This document shows, piece by piece, positions 43,557 through 52,219 of a stretch of DNA of 64,000 nucleotides. Source of the DNA: DATLZU01 sp035573855 (GTDB lineage Bacteria; Nitrospirota; Nitrospiria; Nitrospirales; Nitrospiraceae); NCBI GenBank assembly GCA_035573855.1, contig DATLZU010000030.1, positions 1 to 64,000 of the forward strand, in the 5' to 3' direction. Under the pieces are notes generated by a model. It saw nothing but the letters and a program-made list of their open reading frames with translations. It was not told the origin of the DNA and made no database searches. Made by a program: the position numbers and the translations under genes. Within the stretch, counting starts at the first letter, position 1; every line of letters starts with the position of its first letter.

Positions 43557-46500
43557 TCAGCCAGAGGAATTCGGCTTTTCAACCAACCCGATGCAGGCGT
43601 TGCCGGCGAAAGCGGTGTAGACGCGCGGGCGGACGGCGCCGCTCAGTCTGAGCAAACGAGACAAATCGTTTGGATCGAAGCTATGGATTCGGCCTTCCCG
43701 GAGTGCCTGTCGCAAGCGGCCGAGATAGAGCAGCAATTCCCGGTCTTGGAAATGTGCCCGGTATATCGTGGAGAGATCGGTCTCCGGTGTCCAGGTTGCG
43801 ATCAGCAATGTTCCGCGTGGCGCCAACACGCGCAACAATTCGCGGAGCGTGTAGAGTGGATCGTGTGCGTAGTCGAGTGCAAAGCGACAGATCACCCGGC
43901 TGAATCGGCCGTCTGGAAAAGGCAGGCGGATGTTCCAGTCGGCGCATACCCAGGAGAACTGCAAAGGAGGGACAGGCGCCAGGGCGCCGGCGAATTTGGC
44001 GTTCAGGTCGACCAGCGTCTCAAGTGTGGCCAGGTTGGCCTGTGCAAGAAAGTCAGCCTGGTTATCCAAGCCGACATACCGCACGGTTCGAGCGAGCGTC
44101 TTGGGTATGTGTCTTGAGCGATACGCCTGGTTGATCAAGAGCAAGCGGGCGAACTCACCATGTCCGCATCCGACCTCTAAAATCGGTTCGCGGTCCTCGA
44201 TTTCCCCGAGCAAACGATGAAGATGATCCAACAGACGCCAGTAGTCGGGATGCTGTTCGTGCTGATGGCCGCGCTGCACGTGGGCTCGCCACAGAGCCGG
44301 AGCGTCCGCAGCGGACGTGTCATGGTGCACCTTGATCCGTTCCTGTTCGACGCGACGCTGAAAATCGATCTCCCGCTCGACCGGATCGAAAACGGTCTGC
44401 AAGGTCTCCCGATGGAGAAGCCTCTTACGACATTGCGCGACCAATTCACGAACGAGCAACAGGGCCGGCCCCTCGGCTTTACGAGGGGGCAGGAAGGCCT
44501 CCGGTTTCAGGTGGATCACCTCCCCCCGCGCGCCCAACGCTGCCAGGACACGTTGCAACGAGTCCCGACGGATTCTTTCCTGCGCGGCGTCAGAAGGTTC
44601 GCGACTCTGCGGTGTCAGGATGAGGACTGTGGCGCGGATCTGTTCGGCGTCCTGAACGGCCGAAGCGACATCCACGAAGCTTCCCGTCACCGCATCCTGG
44701 AGCCAACGGTCCATGTCGACGTTGAGCCCTAAAAGATTGTCCAGTCCTCGCCGCTCTCCTTGGATATAGGCTTCGACCAGATCCTGCCGATGCTCGAAGG
44801 CTAGGGCCTGCCTCACGTCCAAGACTCCGTTCAACAGAATCAACAGGACCATCCGGTGGTCTCGTGCGGCGACCTTTAATGCAACGCGACCATCGAGATC
44901 CGGGGCGATCACGGCGATTGGCGCAGACGGCCAAGTCTGCGCGGCGAAATCCAGCACGCCCTGCAGATCCGCTTGCATATCGGTGAGCGTCGTGTGTTCC
45001 AGGTCGCCGTCGCTTTCGCCGATGTGATTGGAGTGATCGAAACGCAGCGTCTGAAACCCATTGTTGGCCAAATATTGGGCGAGAACCAGGTGGTCGGTCT
45101 TGGTCCGACCATAGCCCGGGGCTATGATAGCCAAAGCTGCGCTGGGACCGAGCGGATCGCGCGGCAGGTCGTGATAGAGAGCGAGACGGCGTCTCCGTGC
45201 GTTCCAACATTCGATCAGGGTGTGGACGACCTTCGTTCGTTCCAAGCCGTCTTCGATCTGCAGGGGAGAGGTGAGCAGGCGAGCGATCAGGTGGCTGATC
45301 GCCCGCCTCGTCTGTTCTTCGAGCGGGTGAAAGCGGACTCCCACGCGCAGGGCGGTTTCGGAAGGACCGGGCCGGAGGTTTTTCGGTGCGCTTGGATCCG
45401 GGGTCGTCCAGACGACGTCTCCGGTCACGACGGATTCGGCGTTTGGAGACGGCGAGGGCGGCGCCGCGAGAGGCAGACGGAGCGCCAAGCGAGGCGCCAG
45501 CGTATCCAGACGCGCGTTGACTTGCAGACACGCACCGCTACGGCTGATATTCACGGTCAAGCCGATGTGCTGACCTCGACCGGACGATGGCTCGGAAGAT
45601 TCGATGCGGACGGGCAGAGTCAGTTTCACCCTGATTGCGAGTCGCCGATCGGCGAATGGGCTTTCGACGCTCTCGAACGGACGGTGCAAACCGGTTTGGC
45701 GGTCAGGCGGACAAGCGATGGGGACGAGCCCTTCGATGGAAAGCGGAAAAGATTGCTCGCGAACCGCGTCGAGCAAGGAGGCCAAGACCTGACGTTCCGT
45801 GTCGCCGAGGGGAGCAAACTCGACGGCCAGCGCGGTGGACCATGGAGCCGCCGTGGCGTGCGCGGCCTCGACTCCGCCTCGCTCTCGGACCGTGCCGCGG
45901 ATCTCCAAGGCTCCGCCGGCGCTTCTGAGGCTCAGGTAGATGGGCTGGCCGTCGACGGTGGGGAGGCGATCAGTGAACGTCAGATAGGCGCCGCCGAGAC
46001 TCATGTTGAGCGCGGTGCCGTTCCAGGTGCATCCTTCGACGGTCAGGCGGGACTCGATCCGCGTCAAAACCCGCGGCCAGCGCCGGCGCTCGGCTGCGGC
46101 GACGGCCGGCCGTTCCTCTGCTGGCGGTTCGGCTCGCGGCGGCACAGTCTCCTTCCGTTCCCGCTCCGCTTCGGGCAGGGAAGGGAAGGCCGCGGTGAGT
46201 TCTTCCCTCACCTGTGCGGCCTGAGAAGCGTGTGCCGCCATGGTCTCCAACTGGCGTTCGAGTTGGAGCGCCCGGATCGCGTTCAATAACTGTTGGGAGT
46301 TGGCTTGAAGGGCTGAAAGCGGATCGTCGAGTTCGCGGGAAACCTTGATGAGAAGCCGACCGATCTCAAGCAGGCGGTCCGTTTGTCGGAGTTGGCTCTG
46401 CAGGCGGTGAACCGTCTCTTCCTGCCGCCGGCGCCAGGAGATATCCCGCAAGATGCCGAGCGTTCCGAGGAAACGGCGTTGGGGGTCGTAGAGGCCCTTG

Positions 46501-47210
46501 GCGTGAAGTTCGACCTCCACACCGTGTTCATCGTGGCCCGTTCCAGCCTTGGGCAAAAGGCGTAAGAGGACTTGCCGGCTGGATCGGGCTCCGCTACGGC
46601 GCTCGTTGAAACGATATTCAGCTGCTTGGCGCTGGTCTGGAAGAAGAATTGTCGTAAAATGCGCGCCGACCAATTCTTCGGGCTCGTATCCCAGGAGCGA
46701 CGACACATGAGAGCTGATGTACACGAACCGCCCTTCGGAATCCAATTCGTATACGGTGTCGGGTAGTGTTTCGACAAGGCGGAGGTATCGTTCATGGGTC
46801 AGATCGAGTTTCGCGCGCAATGCGCGTTTTTTCACCGCCTCCCCGGCGACGATCATGAGTTCGGTGAGAAAAGCCGGTGAGTGTTTGAAGAGATGGAAAT
46901 CCGCGCCGCCGCGGATGACTTGCAGGAACGTGTCGGAGTCGGTGTGTTCGCTCTGAACGATGATCGCGGCCTGCGGTGCGCGCCTCCGCAACTCCGGGAG
47001 AATCATGATTCCGCTTCGGGGAGACAGGCGCTCTTCGACCAAAATGACATGCCAGCTTTGCTTGGAGGCCCATTCGACCGCTTCGTCCGAGGAATAGACC
47101 GCTTCCACCCGGCAACCGGGATAGAAGCCACGCATACTGATCGTGACGAGCTTGATCTCTTCCGCGTGCTCGTTCGCGACCAGCATCGTGAGCGGTTCTT
47201 GTTCCGGCAT
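43557..47210 (-). CDS. Six-module signalling protein: pseudo-REC, PAS, two PilZ, LuxD-like hydrolase, methyltransferase
   Basis: 1217 residues from ATG 47210 (a longer form from 47282 is possible). Modules in order: receiver-like domain (7-125) with Glu59 in place of the phosphoacceptor Asp but Ser87 and Lys109 kept; PAS (145-255); a DHp-like helix (about 290-330) where SRELDDPL lacks the phosphoacceptor His, and no ATPase domain; PilZ 1 (370-500) with RRWPR and NMSLGG; PilZ 2 (525-660) with RLAIR and NISRSG; an alpha/beta-hydrolase resembling LuxD acyltransferase (690-920) where APDLDGR replaces the serine elbow; and a class I methyltransferase (1008-1215) with LEVGCGHGEF. Both PilZ motifs fit c-di-GMP binding. 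It heads the operon with the kinase and regulator. The overall function is not known. Confidence 0.85.
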   Translation of the reverse strand: MPEQEPLTMLVANEHAEEIKLVTISMRGFYPGCRVEAVYSSDEAVEWASKQSWHVILVEERLSPRSGIMILPELRRRAPQAAIIVQSEHTDSDTFLQVIRGGADFHLFKHSPAFLTELMIVAGEAVKKRALRAKLDLTHERYLRLVETLPDTVYELDSEGRFVYISSHVSSLLGYEPEELVGAHFTTILLPDQRQAAEYRFNERRSGARSSRQVLLRLLPKAGTGHDEHGVEVELHAKGLYDPQRRFLGTLGILRDISWRRRQEETVHRLQSQLRQTDRLLEIGRLLIKVSRELDDPLSALQANSQQLLNAIRALQLERQLETMAAHASQAAQVREELTAAFPSLPEAERERKETVPPRAEPPAEERPAVAAAERRRWPRVLTRIESRLTVEGCTWNGTALNMSLGGAYLTFTDRLPTVDGQPIYLSLRSAGGALEIRGTVRERGGVEAAHATAAPWSTALAVEFAPLGDTERQVLASLLDAVREQSFPLSIEGLVPIACPPDRQTGLHRPFESVESPFADRRLAIRVKLTLPVRIESSEPSSGRGQHIGLTVNISRSGACLQVNARLDTLAPRLALRLPLAAPPSPSPNAESVVTGDVVWTTPDPSAPKNLRPGPSETALRVGVRFHPLEEQTRRAISHLIARLLTSPLQIEDGLERTKVVHTLIECWNARRRRLALYHDLPRDPLGPSAALAIIAPGYGRTKTDHLVLAQYLANNGFQTLRFDHSNHIGESDGDLEHTTLTDMQADLQGVLDFAAQTWPSAPIAVIAPDLDGRVALKVAARDHRMVLLILLNGVLDVRQALAFEHRQDLVEAYIQGERRGLDNLLGLNVDMDRWLQDAVTGSFVDVASAVQDAEQIRATVLILTPQSREPSDAAQERIRRDSLQRVLAALGARGEVIHLKPEAFLPPRKAEGPALLLVRELVAQCRKRLLHRETLQTVFDPVEREIDFQRRVEQERIKVHHDTSAADAPALWRAHVQRGHQHEQHPDYWRLLDHLHRLLGEIEDREPILEVGCGHGEFARLLLINQAYRSRHIPKTLARTVRYVGLDNQADFLAQANLATLETLVDLNAKFAGALAPVPPLQFSWVCADWNIRLPFPDGRFSRVICRFALDYAHDPLYTLRELLRVLAPRGTLLIATWTPETDLSTIYRAHFQDRELLLYLGRLRQALREGRIHSFDPNDLSRLLRLSGAVRPRVYTAFAGNACIGLVEKPNSSG

Positions 47211-47628
47211 TCGGTCTGTCCTGCGGAGCTGAAAAGGGCTCCGTCTCTGTGCGGGATCGACGACACGGGCTGGCTCGACCACGTCAGCCGCCTATGCCAG
47301 ATCCTCTCTCGGCGCAGCCCGGAGTGTACATAAGCGGTTCTGGCGCTGCGCCCCTTGCTTAGCGGTTGCCCGTAGGCTGAAGCAACGGGTGTTATGCGAC
47401 GAATCGCCGTGTCTATCGGGTGCGAGAGGTCTTGAATAGCATAGTCGGACCGCTCCAACCCAGTCCGCGGCGTGGGGGCGGAGCCTACTTTGGTAGGGGA
47501 TGGAGAACGAACGTCCGGAGACGCGACGGGCAGAGGAAAAACATATGGCCAAATTTGTACGCGACGGAAGAACCGCACCGACGTCGGAGTCCCCGTGCTC
47601 CGACGCCCAACATCTCCGCCGGATGCCC
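47211..47628. other. Gene-poor spacer
   Basis: 418 bases between two leftward genes. No promoter, RNA gene or terminator was convincing. It may hold the 5' leader of the six-module protein and its alternative start at 47282. A weak -24/-12-like match on the minus strand near 47370 lacks the TT of the -12 element. Confidence 0.5.
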
Positions 47629-48642
47629 TTAGTGAGCTGGCGAACCGCCGTTTCGGCCGGGTTCAGGACAAGTTCCAGGTGTCATGTAGAGGAGGTAATT
47701 GCCCATACCATACTGGATGTTCGGATTATGGAGCGGGTGGTGGTAGACCATGACCATTTCATAGTCATCCTTGGTGTTGACGGAAAACCCTCCGGCGTCA
47801 CGATAAACTTGGTGCGGTCGAAACTCCAGAAACGTGCCATCCTGAGCCACGTCCGGGACCGTCCGCAAGAGCGTCCGGCCGGCGGTCCTGTTTTCCAAGG
47901 CGATCAGCAACAATTCGTCGTGGCCGTGGGGATAGGCGAACTTAACGCAGCCATCCATACGGAACTTCAACGGAGCCGACAGGACATGAACACCCGGTTT
48001 GATTTCTATCCCTTCGTCGGTCTGGTCGGGCCCTCGCTGTCCGAACTGGCTGTAACAGACGATATTCACCCCGACCTGGTAGACCTCCATTTCTTTGATT
48101 GGAGTTCCATGCGGCGCCATGTACATAGTAAAGGAAGCCATGACGTCTTTGGTCGGTGGCGCCTTATGGTAAAAGGCGACCACAGACATGAGGTGCTGTC
48201 CTTTGGCGAGCTTCACGCCGTAGCCGTCCGGAAACCGGGCCTCCGTCATTTCGAGACCGGCCCCTCCGAAGAACAGCGGCTCGCCCGGACAGGAGACGCT
48301 GGGGCGGTCGTTGTTGAGCATGAGAATGTGGTGGAGATAATTTTTGGGCAACGGCTTGCCGTCTTTCGTGAAGACTTCGGACTTAAAACCGATCATGTAC
48401 ATGTCCTTCGGGAGCTGAAAGATGTGCTTCGGCATACTGGCCGCCAATTCTCCGTCATGGTCCGAAGGCAGGTCGATGGGGCCGAACGTAAGCGTCACCG
48501 CGTCATCCGTGATTGTCACCCGGGTAGTCGTCTGATTGTTCAGCGTCGGAACGGCGTGGTGGTCGTGGTCATCGGACGCAGAGACGGAGCCGACATGAGT
48601 GGCGAGCAAGAACAACAGGCAGACCGCGGACGAGCGCTTCAT
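47629..48642 (-). CDS. Exported copper-type (PHM-like) protein
   Basis: 337 residues from ATG 48642, with AAGGAGGT upstream. A signal peptide (VCLLFLLATHVGSVSAS) is followed by a histidine-rich start (DDHDHH). Candidate copper ligands occur in the order seen in type II ascorbate-dependent copper monooxygenases: adjacent HH in YLHHILML, a His in VAFYHKAP, HxH in YPHGHDELL, and a Met in YGMGNYLLY. Several cysteines could form disulfides. The match is a pattern of residues, not a proven family. It might be a periplasmic copper or redox protein. Confidence 0.7.
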   Translation of the reverse strand: MKRSSAVCLLFLLATHVGSVSASDDHDHHAVPTLNNQTTTRVTITDDAVTLTFGPIDLPSDHDGELAASMPKHIFQLPKDMYMIGFKSEVFTKDGKPLPKNYLHHILMLNNDRPSVSCPGEPLFFGGAGLEMTEARFPDGYGVKLAKGQHLMSVVAFYHKAPPTKDVMASFTMYMAPHGTPIKEMEVYQVGVNIVCYSQFGQRGPDQTDEGIEIKPGVHVLSAPLKFRMDGCVKFAYPHGHDELLLIALENRTAGRTLLRTVPDVAQDGTFLEFRPHQVYRDAGGFSVNTKDDYEMVMVYHHPLHNPNIQYGMGNYLLYMTPGTCPEPGRNGGSPAH

Positions 48643-48717
48643 AGGACCTCCTTGGTGAGAAAGGCGCAGATCGCGCTCCGGGTTGACTCTCAAGGTGTGG
48701 TGTCACAGCCAGGCGTA

Positions 48718-49641
48718 TCATCGCGTCGATGGAGACGATGGAGGAGGCGTGAGCCGCTTCCAGACATAGGTTCCTCCGTGTTGTCTCGGAGGAATGTTCG
48801 TCCGGCTGCCGACTCGCGTGTACCACCAGATGCCTTTCGCCTGCGTGCCGTCCTCCGACAACAGCACTTCGAAACCGCCTTCGCGATCGTTGCCGGGTTG
48901 TTGCCAGGTGCCTTGCCAGAGCCGGTTGAGGAACTTCGTGGTCTTGATCGTCCCGCCTTGATGGGTGTAGCTGCCGTTGCCGTTCCGATCGAGTGTGGCG
49001 TTATAGGTTTTATCTTCTTCTTGGATCTCCCATTCGCCGCTGAGGTCCGGCCGCTCACCATCCGTCCCGGGCTCGACGGCCGTCGAAACAAAAGCGGCAA
49101 CTGGCGGGGCGACTGCCGCGTCGAATCGCGGTCCGCGGGAGGACTCATGCCAGGAATGCAGCACCCATCGGCCGTGGCGGCGTTCCAGGACGCCGGTCTC
49201 GCGCAACGGAAGCACGGTGCGCGTCTGGTCATCGCCTCGGCCGACATACCGGATGTAGTCCAGCTCCATCGCGAACCACGCGGTATCACCGCGCATCCAC
49301 ACCTTAAGATTTTGAATGAAAATTTCCAGCCGGGCAACTGACTCAAACTCTTCCTGCATGTCCCTGACGAAGTCGGTCCAGCCCACGTATTTGCGTCCTC
49401 CGATGGTATAACTGATGATGTCCGCATCGTGAGCCATCAGTCGAGAGAGCGTCGCCAGGTCCTTCTCTGCGTTGGCGCGGACCAGAGTCCGGATCACGGC
49501 CTCGGGACTGGATGTCTCGTCGTCGGCGGTCCCCGCGACGCCGCGCGCCCAAAGCGTGTCGCCGAAGGCAAGGAAAAGCAAAAGAGATAGAAGGATGGTC
49601 AAGACCACTGACTCTTGGCGGCTGCGAAATCCGATGACCAT
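48718..49641 (-). CDS. Exported SnoaL/NTF2-like protein
   Basis: 307 residues from ATG 49641. The signal peptide (VVLTILLSLLLFLAFG, then LWARG) leads to an NTF2/SnoaL-like domain of about 125 residues (SPEAVIRTLVRANAEKDLATLSRLMAHDADIISY...VGWTDFVRDM...DTAWFAMELDYI), and a C-terminal small-molecule-binding beta-barrel-like part (LSGEWEIQEEDKTYNATLDRNG). The substrate or ligand is unknown. A TTGACA box lies 64 bases upstream. Confidence 0.75.
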   Translation of the reverse strand: MVIGFRSRQESVVLTILLSLLLFLAFGDTLWARGVAGTADDETSSPEAVIRTLVRANAEKDLATLSRLMAHDADIISYTIGGRKYVGWTDFVRDMQEEFESVARLEIFIQNLKVWMRGDTAWFAMELDYIRYVGRGDDQTRTVLPLRETGVLERRHGRWVLHSWHESSRGPRFDAAVAPPVAAFVSTAVEPGTDGERPDLSGEWEIQEEDKTYNATLDRNGNGSYTHQGGTIKTTKFLNRLWQGTWQQPGNDREGGFEVLLSEDGTQAKGIWWYTRVGSRTNIPPRQHGGTYVWKRLTPPPSSPSTR

Positions 49642-49681
49642 CCCCGGAGTCGAAAGAGGAAGGAATGAAGGTCGGGAATTG

Positions 49682-49710
49682 AGGCTACAGAATGGCGGTA
49701 GCGTTGTCAA
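49682..49710 (-). promoter_or_regulatory. Sigma-70-type promoter of the SnoaL-like gene
   Basis: On the minus strand a perfect TTGACA (49710-49705) is 17 bases from TAGCCT (49687-49682). The start of transcription would be near 49675, 34 bases before the ATG. The -10 is weak. Confidence 0.45.
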
Positions 49711-49730
49711 TTGCTTTTTCGGGTCACAAG

Positions 49731-50495
49731 TCAAGAACGGGGATCTTGACACACCGCCACCACCGTCACATTGTCCTCGCCGCCCGACCGCAGTGCTTCC
49801 TCGACCAGCGCTTCGCAGATCTGTTGGGGCAGCCGACCGGCCCGTCGTAACACACTGGCGATCTGCTCGTCGATCAGCATTTTTGTCAAACCGTCGGTGC
49901 AAAGCAGGAGCACATCGTCTCGCCGCAAGAAAAAGCTCGATACATCCGGCTCCACCGTCTCCGCGATGCCGAGCGCGCGAGACAGCACATGGCGATGCGG
50001 GTGCGTTCGCGCCTGTTCCGGGGTAAGGAGACCGTGCCGGACATACTCTTCCACGAGCGAGTGATCGCGGGTCAGCGGTAAAAGATGCGCCTCGCGCCAG
50101 AGATATGCCCGGCTGTCGCCGACATGGGCGACCGTGGCGCGTGCACGAAACCCGGACGCAATGTGGAGCGCGACGAGGGTGGTACCCATTCCTTTCAATT
50201 CGGGGGAGATTTCCGCGGTCGCGAGAATGGCGCGATTGGCGCCTTCGATCATGGTCTGAAGTTGAGCGGCGGTCTGGCTTCCGCGGATGCGTTGTGCGAG
50301 GCGGCCCGGACGGACCGCGCCAGCTTGTTGGGCGATGGCGGCGACGGCCGATCGGCTGGCCACATCGCCGCCCGGATGGCCGCCCATTCCGTCGGCGACG
50401 AGCCACAGGCTGCGATCATTGAGAACCGCAAAGGCGTCTTGGTTGGTGGAGCGGAGGAGCCCTGTGTGTGTGAGTCCGTCGCCGATCCAGGGCAT
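49731..50495 (-). CDS. PPM/PP2C-family serine/threonine phosphatase
   Basis: 254 residues from ATG 50495, eight bases after the exonuclease gene. The PP2C metal motifs are visible: STNQDAF, LVADGMGGHPGGDVAS, VAHVGDSRAYLWR, LLLCTDGLT and GGEDNVTVVAV. It dephosphorylates phospho-Ser/Thr, usually in balance with a Hanks-type kinase, none of which is in the window. Forms extended upstream to 50789 would run through the exonuclease gene and are not credible. Confidence 0.92.
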   Translation of the reverse strand: MPWIGDGLTHTGLLRSTNQDAFAVLNDRSLWLVADGMGGHPGGDVASRSAVAAIAQQAGAVRPGRLAQRIRGSQTAAQLQTMIEGANRAILATAEISPELKGMGTTLVALHIASGFRARATVAHVGDSRAYLWREAHLLPLTRDHSLVEEYVRHGLLTPEQARTHPHRHVLSRALGIAETVEPDVSSFFLRRDDVLLLCTDGLTKMLIDEQIASVLRRAGRLPQQICEALVEEALRSGGEDNVTVVAVCQDPRS

Positions 50496-50503
50496 GCGGT
50501 TCT

Positions 50504-51292
50504 TCAACCAGGGTATGCCGCCGACCGAATGACTGGTGTAGGCGGTCCGTACTGTTCGAGGAGTCGCCTGTACAGCCGCTCCGCCAACGGTTCCAAATTG
50601 CGGGTGTCGGCCGCGTTGTACCGGAGGAGAAGATCCAAGCTGCTCTGCCGGCCGCAGCGCCATTCCCTCCAGAGCCTGACAGCATCCCAGCCATCCAGCC
50701 CGGCGAGGTCCGCGTCGCGCGAAATCGAGAGCTCGGATTCGATGCGCTTGAGTCCTCCGTGGAGACCCAAGCGGCGAGCTGCAAAGCACAGATCAAAGTG
50801 CGGCAGCCCGAAGTCCAGGCCGGGAAAGGCGGCGCGCAGGAACGGAACGTCGAAAACGCTGCCGAAGAACGTCACGAGGAGGTCGGCTTGGGCCAAGGCT
50901 TCGCGGAGCCGCTCTTCCGTCAACGTGTCCCCGTAGACCAGGCTGGTCATCCGCCCGTTGGCATAAAGTCCGATGACGGTTGCGTGGGCATATCCGGCCG
51001 ATTCTCCCGAGGCTTCAATATCGAGAAAGAGCGTGCGCAAGCGGAATGTCTCGTACAGGCGCCAGTGCTCGCGCGCTTTAAGGCGTGCGGCGAAAAACCG
51101 CGAGTCGCCGGCGGCGAGATGGTCGATCGCCGCCGATACCTCTAAGTCATAGAGCGGCTTTCGTTGGGGGGAGATGCCGGGCACGGAGGGTTCTCGGAGA
51201 AATGCGCGCCAGCTATCGATCCCGTGCTCCCACAGGCGCCGCTCGGAATAGGGGCCGATTCCCTTGAGAAAAATGAAAGTGGATTCCAGCAT
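50504..51292 (-). CDS. YprB-like ribonuclease-H-fold exonuclease
   Basis: 262 residues from ATG 51292. An N-terminal helix-hairpin-like part (FIFLKGIGPYSERRLWEHGI) precedes a DEDD/RNase-H-like nuclease core: DIEASGE, the second acidic region TFFGSVFDVPFL, FDLCFAARRLGLHGGLKRIE, and YNAADTRNLEPL near the end. This layout matches the YprB family of predicted 3'-5' exonucleases. It precedes the PPM phosphatase gene in the same direction. Confidence 0.85.
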   Translation of the reverse strand: MLESTFIFLKGIGPYSERRLWEHGIDSWRAFLREPSVPGISPQRKPLYDLEVSAAIDHLAAGDSRFFAARLKAREHWRLYETFRLRTLFLDIEASGESAGYAHATVIGLYANGRMTSLVYGDTLTEERLREALAQADLLVTFFGSVFDVPFLRAAFPGLDFGLPHFDLCFAARRLGLHGGLKRIESELSISRDADLAGLDGWDAVRLWREWRCGRQSSLDLLLRYNAADTRNLEPLAERLYRRLLEQYGPPTPVIRSAAYPG

Positions 51293-51455
51293 CAGCGTCT
51301 CGGAGAAAACGGGAGGCACGCCGGGAGATTCTAGCCTTGATTTCACCCCGCAAACAAGCTACAGTCCGCTGCCGAAGCGACGTTTGCGCGTCGTGTCGTT
51401 CGGCAGGGGACGGGGTGAAACCGCGGGGAGACGCATTCCGAGCATCAATGACGAG

Positions 51456-51839
51456 ATGGGAGACACCGGGAAGCGGATTCGCATCATTGTCGGGTCGGTT
51501 CAACTCGAGGCGGAGCTGAAAAATAATAAAACGGCCGAAGGCGTCTATGCGGCCTTGCCGGTCGAAGCACCGGTGAACACCTGGGGAGAGGAATTGTATT
51601 TCACACTCCCAGGCGTGAAGGATTATCGCGAAACCGCCACGACTCAGGTCAAGGTAGGCGACGTGGCGTTGTGGGGGGCGGGCCAGGTGTTGGCCATCTT
51701 TTTCGGGCGCACTCCCATGAGCATGGGGCCGGATCCGGTCCCTGCGGATCGGGTGAACGTCATCGGGCGAATCGTGGGCGATCCCACGCTGTTGCGGCAG
51801 GCCGTGGGCGCCACACGCATTCGGGTGGAGAAAGCGTGA
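51456..51839 (+). CDS. Cyclophilin-like (TM1367-type) protein
   Basis: 127 residues from ATG 51456. The sequence pattern IRIIVGSVQLEAELKNNKTAEGVYAALP...TWGEELYFTLP...VGDVALWGAGQVLAIFFGRTPMS follows the cyclophilin-like DUF369 family, a beta-barrel without proven isomerase activity. No better ribosome-binding site was found for longer forms. It is followed four bases later by the first DUF507 gene. Confidence 0.8.
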   Translation: MGDTGKRIRIIVGSVQLEAELKNNKTAEGVYAALPVEAPVNTWGEELYFTLPGVKDYRETATTQVKVGDVALWGAGQVLAIFFGRTPMSMGPDPVPADRVNVIGRIVGDPTLLRQAVGATRIRVEKA

Positions 51840-51843
51840 CGAG

Positions 51844-52125
51844 ATGAGGCTCTCCAAGGAACGCATCCGACACATGGCCGAGGCGTTGGTGACACGCCTT
51901 CAGCACGAGGGCTATCTCGAACTTGCCGGGGACAAGAAAACGGCGGTCGAGTCGCTGGAGTACGCTATCACAGAGGAATTGTCGGTGGAGGACCGCCTGA
52001 ATGCCGAGATTCGGCAACTCCTGAAAGCCTATGAAGCTGAGATTGAACGGGGGCAGGTGGACTACCAGAAGATGTTCACGATGATCAAACAAAAATTGGT
52101 CCGGGAACGGGGGATCATCCTTTAA
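51844..52125 (+). CDS. DUF507 family protein (first copy)
   Basis: 93 residues: LSKERIRHMAEALVTRLQHEGYLEL...YAITEELSVEDRLNAEIRQLLKAYEAEIERGQVDYQKMFTMIKQKLVRERGI. The all-helical form with a central D/E-rich helix and a closing IKQKL segment is typical of DUF507. Function unknown. It is the first of two adjacent, diverged paralogues. Confidence 0.85.
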   Translation: MRLSKERIRHMAEALVTRLQHEGYLELAGDKKTAVESLEYAITEELSVEDRLNAEIRQLLKAYEAEIERGQVDYQKMFTMIKQKLVRERGIIL

Positions 52126-52130
52126 GGTTC

Positions 52131-52211
52131 TGAGTGCTGGATGTTGAGTTCTGAGTTCCGGAAAACTCGGGCGTCGTCGCTCAGCGCTCAGAACTCATCG
52201 CTCAGCACTTA
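52131..52211. repeat. Long imperfect palindrome between the DUF507 genes
   Basis: The arm at 52131-52155 (built from TGAGTGCTG and GAGTTCTGAG) is largely complementary to the arm at 52187-52211; about 20 of 24 aligned bases agree, with a 31-base loop. It is the clearest member of a set of intergenic hairpins in this window. Confidence 0.7.
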
Positions 52212-52219
52212 GCTTCGGA

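Noticed and set aside
47360..47400. Possible -24/-12 element upstream of the six-module protein
   Set aside because: The GG-N10-GC spacing is present, but the -12 TT is AA and other bases do not match.
47500..49341. 613-residue open frame on the plus strand opposite two secreted-protein genes
   Set aside because: It lies exactly across the two minus-strand genes that have signal peptides and strong ribosome-binding sites, and its sequence has no recognisable domains. It is an antisense frame of GC-rich coding DNA.
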